Shown here: piece after piece, positions 37,746 through 49,616 of the stretch | Numbering within the stretch: position 1 is the first letter of the stretch | Layout: each line of letters opens with the position of its first letter | Assembly: GCA_009741485.1 (NCBI GenBank) | Contig: CM019238.1 | Location: 9,653,477-9,717,476 of the forward strand | Reading direction: 5' to 3' | Origin: Malurus cyaneus samueli | Taxonomy: Eukaryota; Chordata; Aves; Passeriformes; Maluridae | DNA length: 64,000 nucleotides | Notes under the pieces: model-generated | Seen by the model: the letters and a program-made list of their open reading frames with translations, nothing else | Database searches by the model: none | Told to the model about the DNA's origin: nothing | Made by a program: the position numbers and the translations under genes

Positions 37746-40700
37746 TTTGAGCTCATAAGGAATTACAAGGAAAGATTCCTGCACCTCTGAAAACATTTTA
37801 ATCTTATTTTGGATGCTGTCATCATCACAAAATTGAAGTTACTTTGGTGACTTAGAGGAGTACTAAAGAGCAGGTTTCCCAGTTCTGCTCTGGAACACAT
37901 GTATAGATAAATTTCAATAGAAATCATTTTGGCAAAGAAATTCAAAGTCACATATCCATGATCTACTCTCAGATTTGTTACAAATGTGAGTCCTTGCTTA
38001 TTAACATTTATATCACAGCATATCTTGCTGTTCTTTTCTGGTGTAATCCTCTCAGCTGTGCAGATTTGAATGACTATCTTCAAGAGGCAGCTATATCAAA
38101 ATTCACTAATTTCATCATCAAAAATAAAAGTCAGTAATTTCAGTCAATCTTTGCATTGTTTGAGATCACACTGACCAATTACATGACAGGACTTTGTCTA
38201 GAGCTCATTAGAACTTTGTGCCTCCATTATGCAAAGTGGGTCATACAATAATCATCAGTCACTTCTGTCCTGATTCTCAATCCTCTCCTGAAGGGTGTTA
38301 GGCAATTACCTTCCTATAACACTTGCACAATCTGATAGTGGAGTACACCTTCCAGTAGATAAAAATGATAAAAAACTTCATTGCCTGGACCAGATTTCAA
38401 CTCTATAAATCCCCTTGAACACCAAGTCACTGTTAACCAGAAGTGGAGCTGCTGTTTCCAGCTCCCACAGTGCTGCAGGACAGCAGCACCCACCGCTCCA
38501 CAGCTCAGGTCCAGCTTTAAGAATGAGACTTTCCCCTCTTTGGGCACCATCAACATTGTGGGAAGAACTTTGGAGAGGGACATCACAATGCAAACTACCT
38601 CTGTCTGCCACGTCACGTCCTCTCCTGCAGTTCTTGCATATTTGCTGCCCTTTAAATGACTCATCCATTTCTCCATCAGGAAACAACATCTCCTCCTCAC
38701 TATTCTTTTGAGGAGGGCTAATAAACTGCCCTGAGTCATCACCATTTTTCACATGGTCTGCTCTCGATGTTTCAATACTCCAATTTAGACATTATCCACT
38801 TGGAGGAGTTCTTTGCTCAGCAGCTGAAAAGAAAATAACTTGACTCCCTAATGAAAACCTCGAAAACATCCCAACTACTAAAGGGTAATGAGACATGGCC
38901 CTGATTGATTGCCTAATAACCTTTATCTAGATACTAATGAATGTAATAAATTGTGGGATTTATGGGCAGCCCCTGCTCAGAGACCATCTTTTAAAGCACC
39001 TACTTGGAGAATGCTAAGTTGTGACATGACTTCCAACTTCAGTCTCACTAGGAAAAATAAGGCCTGTGTAATGTGTAGGCTTGAATTTACAATCAATCAG
39101 CTGAGACATTAAAGTGAAACAGTCCAGGGGAATAAATTAAGTAAAATTTGAGTATTATTGGGTAAAAAAAAACCCTGCATTTTAAAGTTCAGGCATAGTT
39201 TGGCAGTCACAAGAGCCAACCTGAATAATAATATAATTTTATAATTATGGTTATTATTACAATATTTGATAACTAATATCTTGAAATCAAGTCCCAGCCA
39301 GAAAATCTTTATAGCAGGTTAGATTCTAACATTTTCCAAAAAAAACACACAAAGCAACTTGGGATACCAAATCCTGGGTCCAAAAGCTACAATTTCATCT
39401 ATCCATATTTCAGATATTTACATATCTACCTCTCATAAAAATCTAAAGTGCTTTCAGTAACACTCAGACTTCCCAGATCTGGGAAGCAGGACTTTCAGGC
39501 TAACTAATTTTTGTTTTCTATTTAAACTCTTACCCCTTATAATTTTTTTTAAAAGAGGGAAAATGAATAAGTGATGGGGATAAGAGCCGGGTAAGACAGA
39601 CTGGAGATTCTCTTTGGTTTGCCAGCTCTCATATTTGAAGGTAGAAACTGCCTTATGATTTTTGGTTTTACGTGGCATCTCCAAGTCTATTTTGTCCCTC
39701 CATTCTTTGGGGCATGAGCCTGTGGCCAGTTTCATAAGGGTTTTTGCAGCTAGAGGAGTGCTGCCCACAGCTGATGCAGGCATTTCTCCAGGTCAGGTAG
39801 CTCAGGCAAATCTCCGTGTCCAACTGCAGCTGATCATCACACACGTGCCAGGAACGTACAAAGTGTTCCGGCCCCTTCCCCTCCAGCTCAAGGACATTGC
39901 CATGCCAGAGGAGCACCTGGCAGCTCCCCCGGGCCATGGGCTCTGCTCCAGCCTCATTAAGGAAACCAGTGGGTAGGATGAATCCAGCACGATAGAACTG
40001 GGTCTAAAATGCTTGGGGGTAGCCTGATGGTAGCAGAGCATCTCTCTGTGAGACAGAGCGCAGCTCCTGACACGGCACACCAGTGATTGCTGTGAATAGA
40101 TCCTCTGCATTAGGGGAACAGTTTGAACATTAGCTACTTCCAAAAGAAATTGTATAACACTCAGGATGATCATTGCAAAATCATTGCAAAATTTTTCCTC
40201 ACTCTTTATAAACCTTAGTCCTGAGGGCTCTCAGTAAAGTGAAATGCCTCATAAGGAGGCAACATCAATAAAACCTATTTACAACAGCACTTATGAATCA
40301 TCAGTGCTTCGTGCTCATTTTGATAGTGCAAATATTAACAAGCTTTTTACTTCTCTTTATGCTAGCATTGCTTGCTACCCAAAATCAATGTCAGTACAAA
40401 TAACAACGTAAAGGAGAAGGTTCCAATACTGTGTCCATTTAAAGATTCCAGTGCTGGTCCCAGCTTTCAGAAACATTCAGCATAAATTGTTAGTAACTTT
40501 GTGGCAATATTGATGCACATGATTACAAATATTCATAAAAACAGTAAGAGAAAGAACTTTACTTTCCCAAAGAAAATTGACTCTCTCGTAGAATTTACTG
40601 ATCTGTACTACAGGCAATGTTGTTTTTAATCTTTGAGAGAGAACATTTAACTCTTACCAGGCAATGGTCTCTGCATGACTACCAACTGCCTGTGTCGGGC

Positions 40701-41675
40701 AAAGCAGAGTTTCAAATGCTTTGTGTGGTGTTAACAAACAACATCTGCTCAAGACTGCAGAGAAAGCTGCAATGATTTATGAGCGAAGTGCAGCCACGCA
40801 GCCTCACCACAAAGCAGCTCTCAGGGTGCAGCATTTGGGCTTTTAGAAACACCTGTCCTTGCACCCTGCTCTTCCTGGGCCCTAAAGAACTTCACCTACA
40901 ACTGCTCCAGGGCTCAGATGCTGCCAGTGCAGCTGCACCTCCAGGACAGGGCTCACCAATGAGGCTGGGACTGGCAGAATGTGAGAAACCCCAAGGCAAG
41001 GGGGGGTCAGCAGAGTTACAAAGGAGACCCTGCTGTGGAAGGCTAAACTCATTTATCACTCCTTTTAGCAAGCTGTCCCCAAAGGTTCAATTTTTGCCAA
41101 TTTCCTTTTTCTTTTGAAACCTTGAATAGTAAATAATCTGCAAGCCCTGCAAAGTATGAAAATGTTTCCAAGAAGGAATCCCAGATCCTAGTCAAAGTGA
41201 AAAATATTATTGCTTTTTTTTAATCCCACATTAACAGCTATTTCCAGAACAGGAAAACTCAGGGTTTCTACCATTTTATTTCCTGGAGGCATACATAAAG
41301 TACAAATTAAACAAATACAGCTTTTACAAAAGATTTTTTACTTGTAAAAATAGAGCTTAGGTTCAATTATTAAGACACAGATTCTACCCTCTCAACACTG
41401 TATCATTCCAAACTACAAAACCGTATTTTTGTATTTTTCTCACAATGAAGAGGGGCAAGAAATAAGAAACATATTTTGTATTTTATGGTACTGAAACACA
41501 TGCTCCTCCTTCTAAACACAGGTCATAAACATAAATGTACCACACACTATGACTTCAATTATATTGCAGCTCTGTCAAACAATAGAGCTTTAAAATAGTG
41601 ACACTAACTACCAGAATGTGCTTTAAATCATCACTTAATCCTATCATAAATACTATCTGCTTCATCTTCACTCAC

Positions 41676-41729
41676 CTTGTTTGTTAAGTTTGACCACTAT
41701 ACTCAAAGCATATTCCACAATGTCACTTT
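41676..41729 (-). other. Candidate 54-base exon, minus strand (weak)
   Basis: The minus strand has a near-perfect donor, AACAAG|GTGAGT, at 41675-41676. The 54 bases above it, starting after a weak acceptor (CTGAGCTTAG), are divisible by three, and one frame reads SDIVEYALSIVVKLNKQ without a stop. A different frame just upstream is also open and hydrophilic, as if a frameshift separated two parts of a coding relic. The acceptor is poor and no family is recognised, so this may be a decayed pseudogene piece or chance. Confidence 0.15.
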
Positions 41730-44700
41730 CTAAGCTCAGAGATTTGCCTTTTGTTGCTCTTCAAAAATTCACTGACCAGGAAATTACAACGAAACCATAA
41801 AGAGGTATCATATTAACTAATTAGATACCAAATCAACTGTTAGTAAGAGCACAGTAAATTTATTTTTACATAGTTGCTAAAGATCAGACAAACAGAACCA
41901 CTAAAAATCTCTGCATTTCCATTAATTAATGCTCTGGGAATGAAGAGGGTTAAAGTTATGCTGGTTTGTATATTAAACTAAGGTTTAGACTTTCAGCCTT
42001 CTAATATCTCAAATGATTGATATAACCTTAACAGCAACCATTAAGGATTAGGAAAGCGTTACTGCAACAAGGGAGATGTATGTGGGTGCCACCAGACCAG
42101 CGACAGCATATGCCCTGTATAAATAATGGGCTCTGAGCAAGATTCATCAAAGGGAGCGCAGGAAGATGTCTCAAAAGGGAGAGAGGGAAAATGAATTCCA
42201 TGAATCATGTAAGTGGCAGCCTACATCTTGAGGGAACAGTTCTACATACTGTAATTGGGAGTGTTACAGGCAGAGTTTCATCAGGAAATGCTGGAGAAAA
42301 GAGGTTAGAAACAGCCTCTTGGTGGGCACAATCACCTGGGTGGTTTCAATTCAGGACCTATGAACACTTCTGAATCGGCTGGGAAGGGCACCAGAGGGAC
42401 TGAGAGTTCCACAGTCTCCTCTGCAAGGTGCCATCTGAGAGAAGGAGATAAATACAGGGCTGCAGATACACTTTATAAGGGTCCTTATCTTGACCCAAAG
42501 CTCCTTTTGATCCCAGGTCAAAAACTGCAGCAGCCAATCTTTTATTATTTATGGGAAATCCTGTGCATCTTCTTTCCAACTGAAATGCATAGGACAGAAA
42601 AGCATTTGCATTTATGGAATAAAGCTCACTGAATAATTTAGAGAACCAATGTCACACAATATTTTGGAAAGTATGGTACTAGGCCAGTTAACACAGACAC
42701 TGACTGGACACACATTCAGCTCTCTTTCTTTTGAGGGAGGAAGAGAGTGGAAAAGAGCTGCTGTCTGCCATCCAGCCCACAGAAACAATTCTTTCACCAC
42801 CAGACTGGTTACCCGAGCCCAGCATCTCCTCCTTTTCCAGCAGCCCCAGGCTTCCTTCAAATGCCAGTGCAGGTGGCATCCACAGCCAGGCCCCACCTGG
42901 AGGAAAGAGCTACAATTCACTCCCAGATCCTCCACATTAAGGATTATCCCATGGCTGATCACATTGACAAAGTTATTTGGAAGCTCAAGAGCCGCTGAAA
43001 GAGAGACAGATGCAAAACCATCATATCACTGATTGCATCATGTGATGAGCAAACTACACAGAGCAAGTTCCTGTTACAGATTGCAAAGCTGATCATTTAT
43101 AAGCAACTCACAGACTCCGTTGTAATTACATAGGCATTCACTGAATAATTTTAAATTAATAACATGCTTAAAGCCCTTTCACAGATCATTCACACACAAA
43201 AAGGGCTTCAGAAGCCCTACAAGAATTTTTGGGTAATGGGCATTCACTGTGAGTGGGGTTTATAAATTTAAATTCTCATTGATGCTTTCTTAAATTGAGA
43301 AAAGGAAATTTTCTCAGCCAGATTTAGGTTATACATTATGCTGGATTATTAGAAGATCTAAATTAAGCTCATGCTATTGAATTCAATAGAAGAACACCCT
43401 GTTAGATACACTTAGCTTCTAGCTCACTGGTATGAGCCATCTTCTTTAACACAATCACAGCTCTAGGGGAAAAGGGGTTTGCAACCACCTCTTTCCCCAA
43501 ATCCCTGTTTAAGCAGCAGCAACTATTTTGGGAAACTGCATTCCATTTTGCCCTAACACTGTAGCTGAAAATGAGTTGGGACAAAACCAATTACCAAGGA
43601 AGTCTAAATAGCATTTTAGGAATAGCCTTCAGCCTTGTAGCCATGTTATATTCTTTACTGGAGTGGAAAATTAAATTCATTGGATAAATCACAACCTTTT
43701 TTTACTACCAAGCCTCTTCTCTCTGCTACCTGGCTGGGAGGCTCTGCCCCATGTTGTTAGATAAGCACTTAGTCAAAGAAATGTAATAATGTGTAGTTTC
43801 TGGAATTGATTATTGCCAAGTGTTACAAGTGTTCTGCTAAACAAGAAAAACTAAAGAAACTGCAGCTGGTGCCAAGCCAGGAAATAGAAGCCCTGTCACT
43901 TTTATTCTTTCTGCTCTCCTCCAGCCATCTTTTGGGAAGAACAATTTGACGTCTTAAAAGAACTCTGAAACACTTTCAAAGCCCTTTCAGGTGTTTCCAG
44001 AGGCCATTTCTCTTTCAAACTGTGAAGCAGAGGTAAAAAGGATTAGAAAGGATCTTCTGGGTAATTAATTTTCTGACAGCAAAGGAACAATAGAAGTGCA
44101 TACAAATTCACAGATCACAAGGCTTCAGCAAGTCATTTTTTGAAGAATCAGAAGACAGGAAATAGGATGGCTAAGATTTTTAATCTCATGTCTTCATATT
44201 CATCTCAGAAAATTTGCATGCAGTAATTTTTAAGGCTTTAGCCAGTATTTAATTGCTGATTGTTCATGCCAGCCTGCACAGTGCACTGAAAGTTTGACAG
44301 ATCACAGAGATTTTCCACAGGTAAAACGGTGGAACCAGAAGTGCAGCAGCTTTAACATTAAACCACACATTTTTTTCTCTTTAACCTGAACATCCCCTTT
44401 CAGTGCAAAATAAAAGATCTCTATAACATGGCTGACCCAGTTTTTATTAAACTTTAGTGGGATATCTATCCAGTCTGTGATGAGTTACATTTATTTGAAC
44501 TAAAAAAACACGTAGACTAATACTACCTGGATTTAAAGGTGAATATTTACTGTCACTGCCACACAGATGTCAATGGACTGCCAGAGGGAGAATGCATTAT
44601 CTTGTAAACAACAAAGTAGAAGGCAAAATTATTTTTAAAAAAACCTAGATGACAGTATTTAGGATATACAAAGGATATTTGATGAGCCTACTGCTGCGTA

Positions 44701-44911
44701 AAACCAACAAGCTTAGCAAAATACAAATAAAAAATAAAAATTTGTGTCATCATGTGTCCAACTTCATCACCTAAAACTGATCCCACCAATAGCTCTAAAT
44801 GAATCATCTTGCCCTTCTTCACTTTCAATATACTTTCCACACAGGAATACAAAGTTTAATAGGAATCACAAGCTGATCCCAGATGTCTATAGAGGGCTGA
44901 CACAGAATTCT

Positions 44912-44991
44912 TGATTCACACTGGAGTGTATTTCTAGATCAGGACTAAGTTTACATTCCAAAGAGATCCATGAGAACTGCAGTGTGAATCA
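44912..44991. repeat. 12-base inverted repeat enclosing 56 bases
   Basis: TGATTCACACTG (44912-44923) and CAGTGTGAATCA (44980-44991) are exact reverse complements. The whole 80-base unit could fold as one stem with a large, partly paired interior. The size is similar to a microRNA precursor or a small inverted-repeat transposon relic, but the interior pairing looks too poor for a good precursor, and no target-site duplication was seen. Confidence 0.6.
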
Positions 44992-47900
44992 GTGATAGGA
45001 AAAGTAAATGGCAAAAGAAATTACATTTATCATCTCTTGTAAAAGTAATAATGAAAAAAGTCTCAGAAAACAGGGAGCTTTTAAACTTCCTTTCCTCAAT
45101 CTTTCTTTAAGCTGTTAACACACCCCAGCCTAGATGACGATATGCAAGCCCTACAAAAAAACTCACTAAGTGTGGAAAGTGACAGCACTGTTCCAACTGC
45201 AGTGGAATTTCTCTCTGTGAGACAAAGCATGGACAGCAGCACATCTGGCTGACCTGAAGATGTAGATGTGGTGGCTGCTGCCTTCTTCCTGCCCCATGAC
45301 ACGGAGCAGGCAGCTACCTAGGAACACTAACAAGGTGAGGAGAGAGGATCATATCAAGTTTCCTTCAGAAATCTGCTCTTGAGGCTCAGCAAAGATGTTT
45401 ACAAGAAGTCATAAGATATAAATGTTAGACAACAGTTTAGCTACATCTGCAAATAACCACTGACCTGTGGGCTGGAGAGCCAGGTCCTTTTAGAATTCAG
45501 TACCTTTGGATCCAAACACTATATACACACAGACTGCCATGCAGCAGTAACCTTTCAATATTACAGAAACAACAGACAGGAAACCTGCAATCATCTCTTC
45601 CACTGAAAATTCTTCTATAAGCTGTAATTTTGATAGGAAAAATTACATCTTTTTGGAGGCCAGGAAGAAAGCAGAAGAAAACCCATTACATAGATCCCAT
45701 GATAACTACTCTCCAGTCATTTGCTAAACACAAGAACTCTCGTCATCTTTTTCCTTTTCATTTTACTGATTTTAGAGTATGTAGTAAAAGAAACACCTGT
45801 GAAAACAAATGCAAGTGTGATTGCACATTCACACAGAAAATGTTACGTTTTGCCATACAGAGAAATTGCTGATGAAAATTTGCAGCAGGAGGTCAGGGGG
45901 TGACAGCCGCTGTTGTTGGATGGGCAGAGCTGCATTCTGCGTCACACGGCACAGACAGCTACACCTCTGACTAGAGCTGACCACATCCCACAGATTTCAC
46001 ATATAATTTGATAAGTTTCATTTTCTTGACTTCATATCCCTTGAAAAGGTGCCCTGAATCCCCCTTCACATATTTATCTGTACAAATTTACTGTGTACTC
46101 TGCGTGCTCTTCAAATCACATGTTAGGGATGGTTTAATGGTGAGGGTGAGAGGATGTCTTTATTAAACCTCTCCTCCTTTGCATTCAGATGGGCATGTGG
46201 GTACAGGGATCAACTAAAGCCTCAGTCCACACCCTTAAGCAAGGCCTTGATGTGTCAAGAATGGAAATCGGGGAAAGAAAACTTAACATCTTTACCTTCA
46301 TATGGCACACCTCATCTCAGGAACTGAAAGCACTGAATCAAACCGGCAAAATCCTATTCTAGAAATGTAGAAACTAATCAAAGAAGGAAAGTAATTCTGA
46401 AAAGGTCATATCCAATTCTATCATGTCTCCCTGGATAAAATAGCAATAATTGTGCAAAGTCTGAATTTAAATCCTAAGCTCTTCTTGAAGCAAGTAATGA
46501 CAGCAGGCAAAATTTGATGTGTTTTAACAGGAAGACAAAGACAAGAACTGAACAGCATGTAAATGTTCTTTAACTAAATCTGTACATATACATTATGTCT
46601 GTTCCTTCCTCCTTCTTTAATTTTTTATGCATATAAAGCACATCTTTCCAAGTCTCTTTTTGCTTTGCATTAGCTGAATTTAATTGTAAGTGCTGAGCAG
46701 TCTCAGAGTCTCTCAGCTCATTAGTGAAATGCACCAAAAGAGTTAAGTAGACAACTGGCATTTTATCATTTTGTACCTTTAAGCTTACTTTAATGAGAAC
46801 AGATCCATTTTTTTTAGTAAATTCATAAATAACTTTCCTCATAATGAATTGACTCTCCATAAAATTTTAAGATGGATTTGAATTTGCCAGGAGAAGGATG
46901 ATTTCCTTTGTAATTAACTAATGCATCAAAAGGGATCATTTATAATATCTGTGGTCAGCGTCAATCAGAACTGTTAGAGGGCAGCACAGTAAAGCATGAC
47001 TAACAAATACACAATGGAATCAAAACTGATAGAAAAGTCATAAATCTTTAATTGACATCCTGAAATTCACATTTGAAATGGGTAGTTTTTATCAAAGTGT
47101 GAGTTTTGGACAAGCTACAAGCTCGAAGTCTGTGTCATATCTGGAACATGTAGCTAGTCTTCCTTCAGAAAGAAAGAGGAAAGAACTGAGCACTGGCTCT
47201 CACAGTGCCCATAGCTACCCATACACAGAAAGGCACCAGGACCAAACCCACTTCGATCAGCAGATTTTCTAAAATGTTACATTTCTCATGAGTGCCTCTG
47301 TAAATGGAAACACTGATTATAGAATATAGTAAAGAGATAGGTACTCTATAAATAAGATAAATAGCATGGTCATCCTCCTTATATTGAACAACAAGAGTCT
47401 ACGTCTCCACTCTAAATATTGACTCTTCTCATCTTAACTCCTCTGTCTAACCAAATTTTTTCCACCCCAGCAACCTTCTTACCCAGTCCAAAACCACTCT
47501 CAAGGCTTCATGAGCACTGGTCACTTACTCATATGAAAGTCCAAGAAACTCATCTCAGTATCTCCCAATACTTCTAGGAACAGTTATGGACAGATTGTGT
47601 TGTCCCTTGGAAAAGGAGAATTGCAATGTTTAGTCATTTTTTTTTTATTTTAGTTCAAGGAAGTTTTGTTTAAACCTGTGGTTTTGGAGGATGTTGCCAT
47701 TAAGGATCACATCTGCCTTTACGACTGTTGAATATAAAGCATTGGGAGAAGCATAATGGTCATAACAGGTGGGGTAAAAGGGACATTTTTCCTATCCACA
47801 TAAGGGTAGGAAATAGGGTGACAAATATGGTCTCATGCTGAAATCAAATAACTTCTTAAGGCCCAACTTCTCATGTCAGTTAGGTCTGAGAAAGTTCTAT

Positions 47901-48440
47901 TGCACTGATTTTGTTTCTAAAGAGTTATAAATTAATACAAGTGTTGTAAAAAAGTCTCCACTCTAATTCCTTATTGAATTTTCCTTAGAATATTTCTTTA
48001 TCCCTTATCCAACCTGCCCACTCATTCCTGGTTTTTTTAGTCTTGGCAGACACAACCTTATTATCACAGTCAATATTACTATTAATAACAAAGTGTGACA
48101 GTTTCTGTCTTTCTGGCATAAAGGTTTTCTCCAGGACCACATGGTGCTAGGCCTAACCTTCGGCTCTAAAGGCAGGGCAGAGATGTTCCGAGCTTTGCAC
48201 ACCATATGGAAAGAGCAAAAAATAACCAGGAAGCATACAAACGGACTAGGAACAGTGCCAGTATTTAGAAAAGGCACTCCATCAAGTTTGGGGCACACAG
48301 TAGATGAAGGAGAAAGGCTTTTTGGGTCAAGGCTCACTGTACTCTACAGCAAGGGCCCATTTTGGTTCTGCATGCCTTAGAGGTAAAATCTTGATTATCA
48401 ACTGCCATTTTCTGTTTAAAAAGCAATCATTCAAACTTGA

Positions 48441-48494
48441 TTTCTACAAAGGGAATTTCTACAAAGGGATTTCTACAAAGGGATTTCTACAAAG
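48441..48494 (+). repeat. Tandem repeat, 14-base unit, about 3.8 copies
   Basis: The unit TTTCTACAAAGGGA is repeated: 48441-48455 (15 bases, one extra A), 48456-48469, 48470-48483, and a partial unit at 48484-48494. The middle copies are identical, indicating recent slippage or duplication. It is a minisatellite seed, likely polymorphic in copy number. One frame across it is open because the unit has no stop in that frame; this is not taken as coding. Confidence 0.9.
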
Positions 48495-49574
48495 CTCACC
48501 CAACAAGAGGGTCAAATAAGGTCTGTGATACAAGAATCCCACTTTGTCAATGTCAAGAGACTACCCTTAATATTATAGCAAGGATATACCCATAAAGAGA
48601 GCAACTTGTGTACATGGCAACATGCTGTACTTATGGAGTTCTTTTACAAATATCCTCGATGGTTCCAAGCTGGGAACAATCTAATAGAAATGTATTCTAC
48701 AATCTACATGCTAAATCATCCTTCTGAAGGTCATGTTTTTCCACCTCATTGTGTTTGAGTCAGCTCCTGGTAGACAGCCATATTTCCTGAGATGCAATGC
48801 CACAGAGAGCAAAATAAGGGGAACATTTTGGCCTACATGCAGAATATTTTTGCTTTCAGGGATTTAAATGCTCTAATAGCTACTCAGAGTCTTGCATAGG
48901 GCAAGAAATAATGAGGTTTATAAGGAGCAGTCAAATAAACAAAAATAAAACCAGATATATTTGTTGCATTACTCTTCGGTAGAAGACTTTTTTTACCAAC
49001 AATTTTTTGTAATGTGGAGACTAGTTAAAGAAACACCATTTTGAAGGGGAAAGTTGTATATTTGCTTTTTTTTATTTCTTCTTTATGAGCCTGCTGAGAT
49101 ACAAATAAGAAAGGATTTTAAGTTCTCGCACTTAATACTCATTTCAGGACACAATACTTGAAACATTCTATACTTCAAAATCAAATATATGCCATTTTGG
49201 GTTTAAGATACCAGATTTTCATTTGCAATTCCTGTATTTTGCACTGTAGATCTTTATAATCTATTTACTACTGTCTCCAAAAGTATGTGACACATTGTGT
49301 GGGAGACCAAAGAGACACACTGAGGTGTTAGGGGATTGGTTTTTTTGTTGGGTTTGTTTGTTACAGCCATGTTACATTAAAGTCAATTCAAGATCTCTAA
49401 TAACCAATAAATATTCCCTATGTTATTTTTATCTATAATTCAATCAAATGCACCTATTCACAAACCATGCCGAATTAACAGATCTGTTTCAATCTAAATC
49501 CAGACATCTTATCTTTTTGAAAGAAAAAAATTATTTCTAGTAATTTCAAAAAGCAGCATTCTTTTATTTCTCCA
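48495..49574. other. Unique non-coding DNA
   Basis: This is AT-rich and without long open frames. A thymine/guanine-rich run near 49338-49362 is the only simple-sequence feature. Confidence 0.5.
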
Positions 49575-49616
49575 AATTAGGTGATATCCAACCCAAATCA
49601 TTCTATGATTCTATAA
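49575..49616 (+). mobile_element. CR1 LINE tail fragment, sense
   Basis: The short stretch reads ATATCCAACCCAAATCATTC then TATGATTCTATAAAA. This matches the extreme 3' end of CR1, where a 'ttccaacccaaaccattc' block is followed by copies of the ATTCTATG tail. Only about 40 bases are recognisable. Upstream sequence does not clearly continue the element, so it is either a very short insertion or the best-preserved end of an older one. Confidence 0.6.

Larger units (their letters stand above)
37746..48440. other. Non-coding DNA, GC-richer patches with overlapping open frames
   Basis: No gene was recognised. Two patches carry several long, overlapping open frames: 38.31-38.76 kb with 39.45-40.17 kb on the minus strand (89-143 codons), and 42.36-43.03 kb on both strands (up to 127 codons). 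None shows a domain I can name. A direct duplication ATCATTGCAAA (twice) lies at 40169-40190. An imperfect candidate exon at 41676-41729 and an inverted repeat at 44912-44991 are listed separately. Confidence 0.5.

Noticed and set aside
42360..43032. Overlapping frames of 90-127 codons on both strands
   Set aside because: Both strands are open to the same degree and none of the peptides shows a domain or sensible composition; a composition effect is sufficient.
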